Shown here: positions 45,817-57,740 of the stretch, piece after piece
Layout of the letters: every line of letters starts with the position of its first letter
How positions within the stretch are numbered: position 1 is the stretch's first letter
Assembly (NCBI RefSeq): GCF_016801865.2
Contig: NC_068938.1
Span: 52,778,493-52,842,492 of the forward strand
Length of the DNA stretch: 64,000 nucleotides
Reading direction: 5' to 3'
Source: Culex pipiens pallens
Taxonomy: Eukaryota; Arthropoda; Insecta; Diptera; Culicidae
Notes under the pieces: model-generated
Told to the model about the DNA's origin: nothing
Databases searched by the model: none
The model's input: only the letters and a program-made list of their open reading frames with translations
Translations under genes and position numbers: made by a program

Positions 45817-46380
45817 TTTTTATTGCGTTATTTTTTTTATTTTTTTTGATATTCATTGTAATTTCTTTTAACAACATATATAAAAATTTATAAATGGCAA
45901 ATTTCACTTGCAAACACATTTTTTTAAGTATATTCTCAGATTTGACAAAAGATGGTTTCCATTTGAAAAATCGACAAAATTTCACGACCAAAATTTCATA
46001 ACTGAAATCATTTTAAAATGTTAACAGCAATCTAAAAAAATAAAACATGTGTTGCAGTTTTGATAATTTTTAATGTTTAAATCTTCATCAAAACAACCAT
46101 TTACTAAATATAAAAAGGCCGTTATTTATATTTACAATTATTTATCGATGCAAATATTTTTTCAAGTTTATGTCCCTCGAATCTGACCAAAGTCGAAGAG
46201 GGAGGGTTCAACAGTTGAATAAAAAAAGTTTTTTTTAGATGCATTCCACAACAGTCCAGTTGTTTTGTATTATGGAATTTGACAAAAAATCCAAATATTT
46301 TTCAAAGAGTCCAAACATGCTAAATATGATTATAAACACGGGAAAATTCATCTCTAAATGTTTTTAGTTGATTACTTTTT
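45817..46380. other. AT-rich spacer, no gene
   Basis: AT-rich with no bounded repeat. 'tttttcaagttttgtccctcg'-type words near 46158-46180 recall 33570-33595, suggesting a shared diverged repeat. Confidence 0.5.
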
Positions 46381-46393
46381 TAATTAAATTGAA

Positions 46394-46571
46394 TTTATTT
46401 TCCCTAAAAGAACACCCAGTTAGCAAAATCTAAACGCAGAAATATGTATCCTCCCTGCAAAGGCTTATGAATTGATCTCAGTTGAAAGGTTCTCCATATC
46501 TCTGAATTGCAAATGTAACATCCTGGAACAGAACTGTTAAATTCTAATAAAAACACAATTGAAAAAAAAAA
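46394..46571 (+). mobile_element. Small retroelement, copy 2 with perfect target duplication
   Basis: Same sequence as 6353-6535. TAATTAAATTGAA flanks it on both sides (46381-46393 and 46572-46584), a 13-bp target duplication. The insert is 178 bp and ends AATTGAAAAAAAAAA after an AATAAAA signal. This shows retroposition of a short unit. I see no clear box A or box B, so it is either a 5'-truncated non-LTR end or an unusual SINE. Confidence 0.8.
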
Positions 46572-46756
46572 TAATTAAATTGAAAATTGAAAATTTAAAG
46601 TATAAAAAAATTAAAAATATTTGCAGCGGCCTAAACGAAAATTAAAATGCTAAAAATTAAACAAGAAAAACATAAAACAAGTGAAGAAATGTTTTTCGTA
46701 CAACAAAAAATGCTAAAAAATACCTTCTGAACACGAGAACTATTTTGACATAGGAC

Positions 46757-47010
46757 TATGCTGCCGCTCAAAGCTAGTCCGTCCCATATGTAATTTCGTC
46801 AATTTTGAGGTAATGATGCAGTTTGGTTCAAAATCATGAAAACTATCAGAAAAACCAATAAAATGTAATACTTTGTTCTAGAAAGCCGGAGAAAATCCAC
46901 TTTTTCGTGAAATTCTAACACGTAGCCTTATGGGCGGGACAACTTTGACACGCGTTTTTCTTGGCTTGCTGTTTTTACATATGGGACGGACACGATTAGA
47001 GCGGCAGTAT
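46757..47010. mobile_element. About 254-bp MITE (ATACTGCC type), copy 1
   Basis: Left TGCTGCCGCTC pairs with right GAGCGGCAGTA, and the arms continue with GTCCGTCCCATATG at 46786 and the inverse CATATGGGACGGAC at 46978. The interior words 'atgatgcagttt', 'actttgttctagaaa' and 'aacacgtagccttatg' are shared with 59895-60146. Confidence 0.88.
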
Positions 47011-47529
47011 GTATCTACTTACTGTATTGGGGGGCCAGTTCAAAAATTCGATCCAAAGCGTCACTTTTAAGCGTTCAAAAAAGGGGACATTTCGAACGCT
47101 TATATCTTTTTTCCCTGTGAATTAATCCAGACGGTTGAACCACCAATCGAAAGGGGAAGACTTCAGCTATCGTTTAACTACATAGAAAGTTTGACTAAAC
47201 ATAGTTAAAGCACTTAAAACATGCAATCAAAATAAGTAATTTTTCAGTACAAATCGAACAGATGACCAATCAGAGCGAGCGTATGCATTCGAGGCCGCGC
47301 CCCTTTTGTGCCGTTCTCCGGCTGTGCCGCTATTTGAGCAGAAAATTTCGCAAAAGCAAGTCACTTTGGAACGAGCACTCGAACTGTGCACGTCGGGCCG
47401 GCGCGGAGCAGCAGCAGCAGCAGCCAATAGAAGAAGAGGACCAGCAACCAGAAGGAAGAACCACCAGCAGCAGAAGGAGGAAATTCGAGCGAAGCGGACC
47501 GGTGGAGGTCGCTATGATGCGGCGGTTTT
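47011..47529 (+). other. Unassigned GC-richer leader to the 149-bp array
   Basis: 47250-47520 is GC-rich with a short (GCA)5 run (47408-47424) and purine-rich stretches. Two overlapping plus frames (90 and 119 codons) are open here. They differ only in register, are rich in R, E and Q, and the longer one runs into the 149-bp tandem array. They are probably not a protein; a leader or promoter region of a retroelement is one alternative. Confidence 0.35.
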
Positions 47530-48225
47530 CATGAAAAATGGCCATTTCGGCAATGGTGGCCAAAACCTGGAGTGGCCGGTGCCCTCGAAGCAGGTTCACC
47601 CGGGGCCCGGGGGGACTTTTAAAGAACCATACAAGTTATGGCAATATGGGTATCAAAATTCATAGTTTTTTTAACTGAACACGAAAATTGCTATTTCGAC
47701 AGTGGTGGCTAAAACTTGGAGTGGCCGGTGCCCTTAAAGAAGGTTCCCCCGGGGCCTGGGTGGACATTTACAGAACCATACGAGTTGTGGCAATACGGGT
47801 ATCAAAATTCATGGTTTTTGATACTGAACATGAAAATGGCCATTTCGACAGTGGTGGCCAAAACCTGGAGAGGCCGGTGCCCTCAAAAAAGGTTCCCCCG
47901 GGGCTTGGGGGGACATTTACAGAACCATACAAGTTTAGGCAATATGGGCTACAAAATTCATGGTTTTTGATACTGAACATGATAATGCCCATTTCGACAG
48001 TAGTGGCCACAACCTGGAGTGGCCGGTGATCTCAAAGCAGGTTTCCCCGGGGCCCGGAGGACCTTTTACTAAACCATACGAGTTGTGGCAATATGGGTAT
48101 CAAAATTCATGGTTTTTGATACTGAACATGATAATGCCCATTTCGACAGTAGTGGCTACAACCTGGAGTTGCCGGTGCCCTCATGAAAGGTTCACCTTGG
48201 GGGAACATTTATGACAATTTTGCCG
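47530..48225 (+). repeat. 149-bp tandem array, about 4.7 units
   Basis: The AGTGGCCGG-type landmark (AGAGGCCGG and AGTTGCCGG in two units) falls at 47571, 47720, 47869, 48018 and 48167, spaced exactly 149 bp. Units contain 'catttcgacagtggtggcca', 'aaaacctggagtggccggtg', 'cccccggggcctggg' and 'tcaaaattcatggtttttga'. Because 149 is not a multiple of three, the frames that cross it change register at each unit, so they are not conserved protein repeats. Confidence 0.95.
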
Positions 48226-48844
48226 ACAAATCTATGAAACAAAATAAAATAATCTTATTCCAGATTTCACTAGCAATCCAAAAACTCATTCAAATTATTT
48301 GGTCCTATGTCTTTCGGCTATGTCTCTGACATACCATCTTGAACTTTTTTCTTCGAAAAACGAAATTTGAGCATCATAGGGTTAATTTTCAAATAGCAGA
48401 TTCAAAATACATTAGCTCTTGTTTTCTGAAAAGACCTGCACTTCATTTTTTTAAAGAGGAATTATGTGAGTTTTCACATTCTTTCGAAATAAGCAGTTAT
48501 TAAAACTATTTAAAATAATGGAAAATTCCTAGAACTTTGAGGTTGTTTTGTTCATGAGCAGATCTTGATTTTGTTGTATTTTTTTTATGTTCGATTTTAC
48601 AGGACACAGTTACAGTGGTTTAAAGACATAAACATTTTTAAAATTAAAATATTTTTAAAGGCCTATAAAAAAATACTTCTAAGGTTTTGCATTAATTAAA
48701 TTTTTTGATTTTTTTTTTGTAAATTTTAACATATTTTGTTAGTTTTTATATAACTTTGGAAAATAATTTAGTTTTAAAATTTAAATATTGTAAACGCATT
48801 TGAAAAAATACTTTTGAGGTTTTGCATTAATATAATTTTTTGAC
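48226..48844. other. AT-rich spacer with a direct repeat
   Basis: 'aaaatacttttgaggttttgcattaat' type segments appear at 48668-48700 and 48805-48835 and again at 50355-50385, beyond the foldback. This shows the foldback inserted among related AT-rich repeats. No gene seen. Confidence 0.5.
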
Positions 48845-48849
48845 AGCAT

Positions 48850-50255
48850 GAGCAATTCTCTACCAAAACCGGAAATGGATTTTATTTGTATTTTTTGATT
48901 TGGCTCAAATTTTGTGGGGGCCTTCCCTATGACCAAATATGCTATTTTGTGTCATTGGTTCACCCATACAAGTCTCCATACAATTTTGGCAGCTGTCCAT
49001 ACAAAAATGGTATGTAAATATTCAAACAGCTGTAACTTTTGAGTGAATTTTCGGATCAATTTGGTGTCTTGGGCAAAGTTGTAGGTATTGTTGAGGACTT
49101 TTGAGAAAAAAAAGGCACACGGAAATTTTTTTTTCAAAAATCCGCAACTTTTGAGCCATAGAGAAACATGGTCAAAAAATCTGCCGCCGAGTTATGAATT
49201 TTTGAAAAAATAGTGATTTTTGGAAAAAATAGTGATTTTTGGAAAAAATCGAAGTTTCATGCAAAAACAAGTTTGACATTATTTTTTAATGCAAAATTGA
49301 ATTTGCAATCGAAAAGTACTGCACAGATTTTTTGATTAAGGGCTCCGTTTTCAAGATATAGCCACCGAAAGTTTGATTTTAGCGGAATATTTGCAATTTT
49401 TCAATTTTTAAAAATAGTGACCATGAGTGACCATTTCTAAAAATATTGTTTTTGAAAAGTTCATAAAATTTGCTATAAAATTGTCTAAGAGACATTGAAG
49501 ATTGGACCTCTGGTTGCTGAGATACAGCGGCTTAAAGAAAAAGAAACACGAGAATTGAAGTTTTCTAAGTCTCACCCAAACAGCCCACCATTTTCTAATG
49601 ACGATATCTCAGCAATTAATGGTCCGATTTTCAATGTTAATACATGAAACATTCGTGAAATTTTCCGATCTTTTCGAAAAAAATATTTTGAAATTTTTTA
49701 AATCAAGACTAACATTTTAAAAGGGCCAAATATTGAATATTACGCCCATTTAAATAATGTCAAACTTGTTTTTGCATAAAACTTCGACTTTTTCCAAAAA
49801 TCACTATTTTTTCAAAAATTCATAACTCGGCGGCAGATTTTTTGACCATGTTTCTCTATGGCTTAAAAGTTGCGGATTTTTGTCCCCTAAAACATATCAA
49901 AAAATCTCGAAAATCAAAAAATACGTATTTTGGGAAATTGAGTTTTAGTGAGAAAAAATCTGCAATTTTTTTTCCGTGTACCTTTTTTTTCTCAAAAGTC
50001 CTCAACAATACCTACAACTTTGCCGAAGACACCAAATTGATCAGAAAATTTACTCAAAAGTTACAGCTGTTTGAATATTTACATACCATTTTTGTATGGA
50101 CAGCAGCCAAAATTGTATGGAGACTTGTATGGGTGAACCAATGACGCAAAATAGCTTATTTGGTCATAGGGAAGGCCCCCACAAAGTATGAGTCAAATCA
50201 AAAAATACAAAAAATAAAAATGGTCGAAATCGGCCGATTTCGTAGAGAGTTGCTC
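48850..50255. mobile_element. 1.4-kb GAGCAATTCTC foldback, complete copy
   Basis: GAGCAATTCTCTACC at the left pairs with GTAGAGAGTTGCTC at the right (two mismatches). AGCAT flanks both sides (48845-48849 and 50256-50260), a 5-bp duplication. Arms of roughly 500-600 bp mirror each other ('gtgggggccttccctatgac' against 'gtcatagggaaggcccccac', 'catacaagtctccatacaat' against 'attgtatggagacttgtatg', 'aaaatctgccgccgagttat' against 'ataactcggcggcagatttt'). The 61- and 100-codon frames are the two arms read on opposite strands. Confidence 0.93.
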
Positions 50256-50494
50256 AGCATTATTTCTGTTTTTAGTTTTTACATCTTTTGTACGTTTTTA
50301 ATAGAACTTTGAAAAATAATTAAGTTTTAAAATTTAAATATTTGAATCGCTTTTGAAAAAATACTTTTGAGGTTTTGCATAAGTTTAAATTTTTGACAAC
50401 ATTATTTCTGTTTTTAGTTTTTACATCTTCTGTTAGCTTTTATGGATTTTTAAAAAAATAATTTAGTTTTTAAATATTATTTTTACAGTCTTTC

Positions 50495-51145
50495 AACCCT
50501 CAAATGCCCGAATTTGTTGAACCTCTAATGCCTTAAATTCGGACCCTGCATTTCAAAGATATATACAGCAAATCCATTTGAAAAAGGAATAATTGAAAAA
50601 AAAGTTCTCCGAACAGGCTCAAAATTGTTGTGGGGGTTCCTTGGTCAACATAATTAGACCCGTATATTTTTGTATGTTTGGCCATTAGGGTGACCTACAC
50701 CGTGATAGGGTTGTCACACAAGTGGCCATTTTCGCAGAAACCACATTTTTCAAAAAATCAAAACTCCGCTCCATTTCAACCGATTTTAGCTGTCTTAGAT
50801 GCAAATGAAAGGTGGTTAGTTGGTCAAGGCAAAATAATTTGAGGACCTAAAAAACCAGCCAAACATTTGAAAAAGTCGTATGAAAAAATAAAATGGCGTT
50901 TTGACCGTGTCTGGACCAAAGAGTCTATGTCTGAAAATATTTTTATCGGATTCTAACACGGCGTAGGTCACCCTATTGGTCAAACAAAAAAAAACGGGTC
51001 TCATTATTTCGGTCACGGAACTCCCAGACAATTTTTAGCCCGATCCGAGCACTTTGTTTTTTCCATGCTGATTTCGTGGGGAATTGCTGTAAATGTATTT
51101 TTTTAATAATTTTTCTTCTCTATTTTTCTTCTAATTTGAGGGTTT
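50495..51145. repeat. Outer element split by the palindrome copy 4
   Basis: TCAACCCTCAAATGCCCGAA at 50495 and its partial inverse AATTTGAGGGTTTAA at 51133-51147 lie either side of the CAGCAATTCC element. This suggests a small MITE with CCCTCAAAT tips was the landing site. Confidence 0.45.
50576..51089. mobile_element. Palindromic CAGCAATTCC element, copy 4 (deleted)
   Basis: The right end GTGGGGAATTGCTG is intact. The left tip CAGCAAATCC is eroded but is followed by 'agttctccgaacaggctcaa' and 'ggccattagggtgacctaca', matching the other copies. Only about 514 bp remain, with internal deletion. Flanks are TATA on the left and TAAA on the right. Confidence 0.85.
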
Positions 51146-51244
51146 AATTGCACCGAAAACTACCGATTAGAGGCCGTAATTCAAACACAATGTAAAGTGA
51201 TTAAAACAATTTGGCTGAATAAATCAGTCCCAATACTGAGCATT

Positions 51245-51520
51245 ACTAAGGAAATTGAACTTCGTTATATGACCTCGTAGACCCTCCTTCACGTATACAT
51301 ATCGACTCAGATTCAAATTCTGAGAAAATTAATGTGTGTCTGGTGGGATGTTGATCAAAAAATTGTCACTCAATTATCTCGGCACTGGCTGAACCGATTT
51401 TGTCCGTTTTGGGCTCATTTGTGATCCGTCTTGGGGTCCCATAAGTCGCTATTGAAAATTATGACGTTTGGTTAAGAACTTCAAAATTTATGCTTAAAAA
51501 ACGATTTCGACTTAACTGTT
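51245..51520 (-). repeat. Fragment of the satellite-bearing element family
   Basis: 'tcacgtatacatatcgactc', 'ctcggcactggctgaaccga' and a 'ggggtcccata' segment follow the order seen at 37560-37730. No 164-bp units or terminal sequences are retained. Confidence 0.75.
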
Positions 51521-52343
51521 AAAAAGTTTTTGTAAGCAAACTCTTCATGTTATAAATTTTTAATGAATAAAACACATTCAAATATAAATAATCCCTGACA
51601 CACTGATCCAATTTCGACAGCTTCCTACCTGGTCTTATCACACATCATCACCTTCCTCATCATTAGGATGTGTCTGTGTGAGATAACCAAGTTTCAAAAA
51701 AGAAAAGGGTTAAAAATAATCCAACACTTGTCTCGCAGCAGACGTTATAACTTCATTACACGTGCACGTTTTCCCTCCCGAGGGCACCTCACTTTTCAGT
51801 GACTGCAGATTTCCCCTAGTCCTCCCGCTCGGGGGACCCTCATAATAAAATAAAAACTCTCTGCAAACCCGACACCCCGTTTCCCCTCGTTTCAGCAGTG
51901 CAAGTGGCGCGCTGCCCTCGGGGAAGTTGTGAAAACTGAAGGGAAAGTACGAGAAATTGGGCACACACAAAAAAACAGACGACTGCTGGTTCGAGTTACT
52001 GCTGCAGTAAAAGTATGATTTCATTTGTGAAAGTTACCTTCCAGAAGTGGCTAAATGCAACCGAGGGCTGTCCCCGCCTTTCAGGGCACGGTTCGTTGAC
52101 CACGAGTTTGCCCGTGAGAGAGGACATCCTGAGGGCATTTAATTAGGTGGAAATGTCAATGGTATGGGTCTTTAGTGCTTGAATCTTCCTGTTTTTTTTA
52201 AGGCTGGCAGGTTGGTTTATTTTTGAGTAATTTTAAATATCAATATTTTCTATAGTCATATTCCCTTTTTTAATTTTGAAACAGGTACAGGAAAGCCTGA
52301 CGATTATCTAGGAATCCATCAAAATAAATGGTTGATTAATTCA
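51521..52343. other. Low-repeat island, no gene
   Basis: 51590-52150 is of mixed composition with C-rich patches and is unmatched elsewhere in the window. A 104-codon minus frame (51710-52024) is open, with no domain and no strong start context. No product assigned. Confidence 0.45.
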
Positions 52344-52782
52344 GAGAAATTCTCTACGAAATCGGTCTTATTTTTTTAATTTTATTTTTTGTATTTTTAA
52401 ATCCAAAATGCATAACACGATCGAGGATTTTTTTTAAATAGTGTTTTCGTTGCAAATCAAGTTTTAGTGACAAAAAGTGCAATTAAAAATCACCAAATTT
52501 TTATTACCGTGTTTCATTTTTTTCAGTGTAGTCCTTATCCATACCTACAACTTTGTCGATGACACCAAATCGATCGAAAAATTCCTTCAAAAGATACAGA
52601 TTTTTTTAATTTTCTTAAATTATTTTTGTACGAACAGCTGCCAAATTTGCATGGAAAATAACATGGACAAACTTATGATGCAAAATGGCTTCTTTGGGCA
52701 TACCGAAGGCACCAAAAAAGTTTCAGCTGTATATAAAAAATACAAAAAAAAATCGAATGACCGAAATCTCAGAGAATTGCTC
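52344..52782. mobile_element. GAGCAATTCTC foldback, short copy
   Basis: GAGAAATTCTCTACGAAATC at the left pairs with GAGAATTGCTC at the right, with the same interior words as 48850-50255 ('ccttatccatacctacaact', 'gatgcaaaatggcttctttg'). TTCAG lies at each edge, overlapping the left tip by one base. The internal middle is deleted relative to the 1.4-kb copy. The 104-codon plus frame is an arm artefact. Confidence 0.85.
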
Positions 52783-53294
52783 TTCAGTTGAAAAGCCCTA
52801 GAGCATGAAAAACTCCATTCACATAAAAAAAACCAATCAATGGAAGTCAATCAGAAAAGTTAACACATTTCATGGATTAAAGATATTTCTACGAAAAAAA
52901 AAATATTTCATCAGCCCGCTTCAATCGAAAAAAAAATCCATTGTTAATGTTTTCAATCATGTGCGTCATTTCAGACGAAACTGTTTGAAGTGTTCATCCG
53001 CAATAAATCGATGTTAAATTCCCCTGCAGGAAATTGAATTAAACCCTTTTTTAATTCAACGCAGTAGGAAATGTGGAATTGAAATTAAAAAGAATTCACT
53101 CACGAATTAATGTTTTTGCTGGAAATGATTTCATATTTGTATTTTTGTATTTCGCTATAATTGTGGGAGAATTTTCTCTTTAAATAAACATGGGGTTCTG
53201 CAACATTTTGCAATTTTTTAAATTACCGTCATTAGGGGTGACATTGGGTCTGGGGGGTGAGATTGGGTAATACAAAAAAAATCTTAATTGTCAA
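52783..53294. other. AT-rich spacer before the satellite
   Basis: No gene. 53223-53275 ('gtcattaggggtgacattgg', 'ggggtgagattgggtaa') looks like one MITE tip containing a direct GGGTGA.ATTGGGT duplication; no inverted partner is seen before the satellite starts. Confidence 0.5.
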
Positions 53295-55415
53295 CTGTTG
53301 CTTGTTGATAGTTGATTGTTGATTGTTGATTGTTGATTGTTGATTATTGATTGTTGATTATTGATTGTTGATTGTTGATTGTTGATTGTTGATTGTTGAT
53401 TGTTGATTGTTGATTGTTGATTGTTGATTGTTGATTATTGATTGTTGATTATTGATTGTTGATTGTTGATTGTTGATTGTTGATTGTTGATTGTTGATTG
53501 TTGATTGTTGATTGTTGATTGTTGATTGTTGATTGTTAATTGTTGATTGTTGATTGTTGATTGTTGATTGTTGATTGTTGATTGTTGATTGTTGATTGTT
53601 GATTGTTGATTGTTGATTGTTGATTGTTGATTGTTGATTGTTGATTGTTGATTGTTGATTGTTGATTGTTGATTGTTGATTGTTGATTGTTGATTGTTGA
53701 TTGTTGATTGTTGATTGTTGATTGTTGATTATTGATTGTTGATTGTTGATTGTTGATTATTGATTGTTGATTATTGATTGTTGATTGTTGATTGTTGATT
53801 GTTGATTGTTGATTGTTGATTGTTGATTGTTGATTGTTGATTGTTGATTGTTGATTGTTGATTGTTGATTGTTGATTGTTGATTGTTGATTGTTGATTGT
53901 TGATTGTTGATTGTTGATTGTTGATTGTTGATTGTTGATTGTTGATTGTTGATTGTTGATTGTTGATTGTTGATTGTTGATTGTTGATTGTTGATTGTTG
54001 ATTGTTGATTGTTGATTGTTGATTGTTGATTGTTGATTGTTGATTATTGATTGTTGATTATTGATTGTTGATTGTTGATTGTTGATTGTTGATTGTTGAT
54101 TGTTGATTGTTGATTGTTGATTATTGATTGTTGATTGTTGATTATTGATTGTTGATTGTTGATTGTTGATTGTTGATTATTGATTATTGATTGTTGATTG
54201 TTGATTGTTGATTGTTGATTGTTGATTGTTGATTGTTGATTGTTGATTGTTGATTGTTGATTGTTGATTGTTGATTGTTGATTGTTGATTATTGATTGTT
54301 GATTGTTGATTGTTGATTGTTGATTGTTGATTGTTGATTGTTGATTGTTGATTGTTGATTGTTGATTGTTGATTGTTGATTGTTGATTGTTGATTGTTGA
54401 TTGTTGATTGTTGAGTGTTGATTGTTGATTGTTGATTGTTGATTGTTGATTGTTGATTGTTGATTGTTGATTGTTGATTGTTGATTGTTGATTGTTGATT
54501 GTTGATTGTTGATTGTTGATTGTTGATTGTTGATTGTTGATTGTTGATTGTTGATTGTTGATTGTTGATTGTTGATTGTTGATTGTTGATTGTTGATTGT
54601 TGATTGTTGATTGTTGATTGTTGATTGTTGATTGTTGATTGTTGATTGTTGATGTTGATTGTTGATTGTTGATTGTTGATTGTTGATTGTTGATTGTTGA
54701 TTGTTGATTGTTGATTGTTGATTGTTGATTGTTGATTGTTGATTGTTGATTGTTGATTGTTGATTGTTGATTGTTGATTATTGATTGTTGATTGTTGATT
54801 GTTGATTATTGATTGTTGATTGTTGATTGTTGATTGTTGATTGTTGATTGTTGATTGTTGATTGTTGATTGTTGATTGTTGATTGTTGATTGTTGATTGT
54901 TGATTGTTGATTGTTGATTGTTGATTGTTGATTGTTGATTGTTGCTTGTTGATTGTTGATTGTTGATTGTTGATTGTTGATTGTTGATTGTTGATTGTTG
55001 ATTGTTGATTGTTGATTGTTGATTGTTGATTGTTGATTGTTGATTGTTGATTGTTGATTGTTGATTGTTGATTGTTGATTGTTGATTGTTGATTGTTGAT
55101 TGTTGATTGTTGATTGTTGGTTGTTGATTGTTGATTGTTGATTGTTGATTGTTGATTGTTGATTGTTGATTGTTGATTGTTGATTGTTGATTGTTGATTG
55201 TTGATTGTTGATTGTTGATAGTTGATTGTTGATTGTTGATTGTTGATTGTTGATTGTTGATTGTTGATTGTTGATTGTTAATTGTTGATTGTTGATTGTT
55301 GATTGTTGATTGTTGATTGTTGATTGTTGATTGTTGATTGTTGATTGTTGATTGTTGATTGTTGATTGTTGATTGTTGATTGTTGATTGTTGATTGTTGA
55401 TTGTTGATTGTTGAT
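53295..55415. repeat. 2.1-kb heptanucleotide satellite (TTGATTG)n
   Basis: About 300 head-to-tail copies of the 7-bp unit TTGATTG. Variants are few: TTGATTA at several sites (first at 53342 and 53356), and single TTGAGTG (54413), TTGCTTG (54943), TTGGTTG (55119), TTGATAG and TTAATTG units, plus one unit lacking a T at about 54652. The array is otherwise uninterrupted. Confidence 0.98.
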
Positions 55416-57239
55416 CAAGTATTGATGATATTTAAATCATTTAAGTACATCGAAACTTTACTCCTAGACCACTCAAGCAAACGAGTTTATACGAACGAAC
55501 CAAAACGATTAGCATTTCCAAGGACTGCAATAAATCTTGCAACAAACTTTCGGACGACTTTCCGACTGGCAAAAGCTTTTTTCCAATAAACTGCTTAAAA
55601 ATAGTTTATTTTGTCTGCATTCTTTATCCCTGCAGGTCTGCATCACTAACTTTTTCATCCCAAAATTGCTGGGAAAAAGCTTACGGATTTTGTTTGCTTT
55701 CAGTTCCCCCAAAATAGCAAAACATTGTGAATGGCAACTCGAACTCGGCTCAGGACAGGTGGACAAACTTTAGAGAAAAATGCACACACAAACAAGTTTA
55801 GCAAATAGCTCTCGAATGAAGACCTATTCTCACACACTTGGAAAATTTGCAAGTTTTCCCTCCATTTTCCACAGGCAAATTTTAGCAGTTTAGTGATTTT
55901 CTTCGACGATTCAAGTATCTGACAATGCAAAAAAAAAAAATAAAGTCGAGCAAGGATAGTAAAGAAAACTATCCTCCCTTTTCCAGCGCTGATGGCAACC
56001 CTGCTAGTTGCCAGTCAGCAGTCAGTGACAATGAAATCCTTCTTGCTAGCAAACTGCTGGCAGACAGATGAATGGAACGAACGAGCTGAATGCACAATAA
56101 AAACAAGCTTGAGGTGACACTGGAGTGTGCTATCTTCGCAAGCATTCTCGACTTTTTTTATTCACTTGAAGGAGGGTAGGGAATGTTGCGGTTGAATTGG
56201 AAATCATGAAATTTGAAAAAAAAATTATCTGCATTTGACCTCGAACCATTTGATTAGAAATGTGATTTCTGCAAAATGTGTGTTTTTTCTGTTTTTGTCA
56301 AATTTTCAACTACAGATTTTACCACGCTCTTCTCATCGGGATATGCTTGAAAGTACAATTTCAAGATGTGTCACTGGGAAGCTCGACAAAAAGAAAACTC
56401 CACCGTCAGCGATGGGACAATGCCTCTCTTTTTTGTCAAAAGTTTGCCGAAAAAAAAACTTCTCTGGCAGCTGTGCAACCAAGCATTCCGGGTCTGTCAT
56501 TCCAAACACTGCCGGCCACGGGCTGGTGGTCACCGGGCTAGGAGGAATCACTTACATGCAGTTTTTAACGGGGAAGAATTGGCGCTGGCTGGTAATGGAA
56601 ATGTTTCCAATTGCTTCGGTGCTGTGGAGCGGGGTAAATTTGTTAAAACGTGAATCGACCACCTGAAATCACTTGAGACATTTTGAAGTGAGAACATCTT
56701 AAAATTATATGTTATGTCAAAACAAATCACGTTGAAAAAAATCTATTAAAGGCAAATATATCCAACCAAACTCAACCCAGCGGTACGTTTTTCACTTTAC
56801 TTTCTTGACGTTTGCACTTGTTCAGTCGTTTTGGTTTGACCCACTTTTTTCCCCAAGTTGCTGAAGGGAAAGCTGTCCAAACAACAACGGGAAAGCGATA
56901 GTTTTTCCTTCCCCCACCCCATCATCAGCATGTTTGGTTTATTATGATAAGATTGTTACATTTGTTTTTTTAAGTGTTGACTCTTGAAATTTAAAAAAAG
57001 TTGAAAAATAAAAAAAGAAAATGGTCAACGATGGAATAAAACCACCTCTACCAGAACTGCCAGCCATTCACGAGACATGGGAAATTCACCACGGTACCCC
57101 CAAAAATGTTAGCTTGGAATCTTATGATTTTTGGAAAGGTGCAAGAATTTAGTGTAGTAAAAAAAAATATTTAAGGCCGATAAAAGGTTTTTTTTTTCAA
57201 TTAAATATGAGCTAAATATAAGTGTAGGAAATCAGCAGA
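55416..57239. other. Low-repeat island, no assignable gene
   Basis: Mixed composition, unmatched elsewhere in the window. It holds the longest frame in the window, 143 codons at 56235-56666 (plus), overlapped by four other frames on both strands. The predicted protein has no domain I recognise. In DNA of this composition one such frame in 64 kb is expected by chance. No product assigned. Confidence 0.45.
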
Positions 57240-57740
57240 TTTCGACCATTTATTGGTATGTTTTGATTTGGCTCAAACATTGTGGGGGGCTTCCGTATGA
57301 TCAAAGAAGCTATTATGTGTCATTTTAAAAAAAACGATATGTTTTAGGGGACAAAACACCGCTAATATTTTGTAGTAGTTTTGTTAGTGCAATTTAAAAA
57401 AAAAATGGATGTTTTAGTCAATTTTTACTTTTTTCAATATTTTTCAATATTACGCACATTTGAAATATGTGTCATGATTCCAACATTTTAAGGATTTTCC
57501 AAAAACACTTAAAAAAAACAAAAACGGGATTTTTTAAATTTATTAAATTAAAGCTTTGGTAACTACCTATAATATTAAAACAGTACACTTTACCAAAAAA
57601 TCTGTTAAGAACTTTTCGATTGCAAATTTGAATTGTATAAAGCCTTGGATGAGTGAAACACTAACACAAAATGGCTTCTTTGGTCATAGGGAAGCACCCC
57701 AAAAAGTAGAATAAAAAAATGCAAAAAAAATACAAAGAAA
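57240..57740. repeat. Eroded GAGCAATTC-family foldback
   Basis: 57263-57330 ('gatttggctcaaacattgtg', 'cttccgtatgatcaaagaag') is mirrored by 57600-57715 ('aaagccttggatgagtgaaa', 'atggcttctttggtcatagg'). The middle is AT-rich and heavily diverged. Confidence 0.65.

Noticed and set aside
47306..48214. Chain of frames across the 149-bp array as a repeat protein
   Set aside because: The unit length is not a multiple of three, so the register changes with each unit.
53295..55415. CRISPR array
   Set aside because: Seven-base units with no spacers in eukaryotic-type DNA. It is a simple satellite.
56235..56666. 143-codon frame, the longest in the window, as a gene
   Set aside because: With this AT content about one such frame is expected by chance in 64 kb. 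It overlaps other open frames on both strands and has no recognisable domain.
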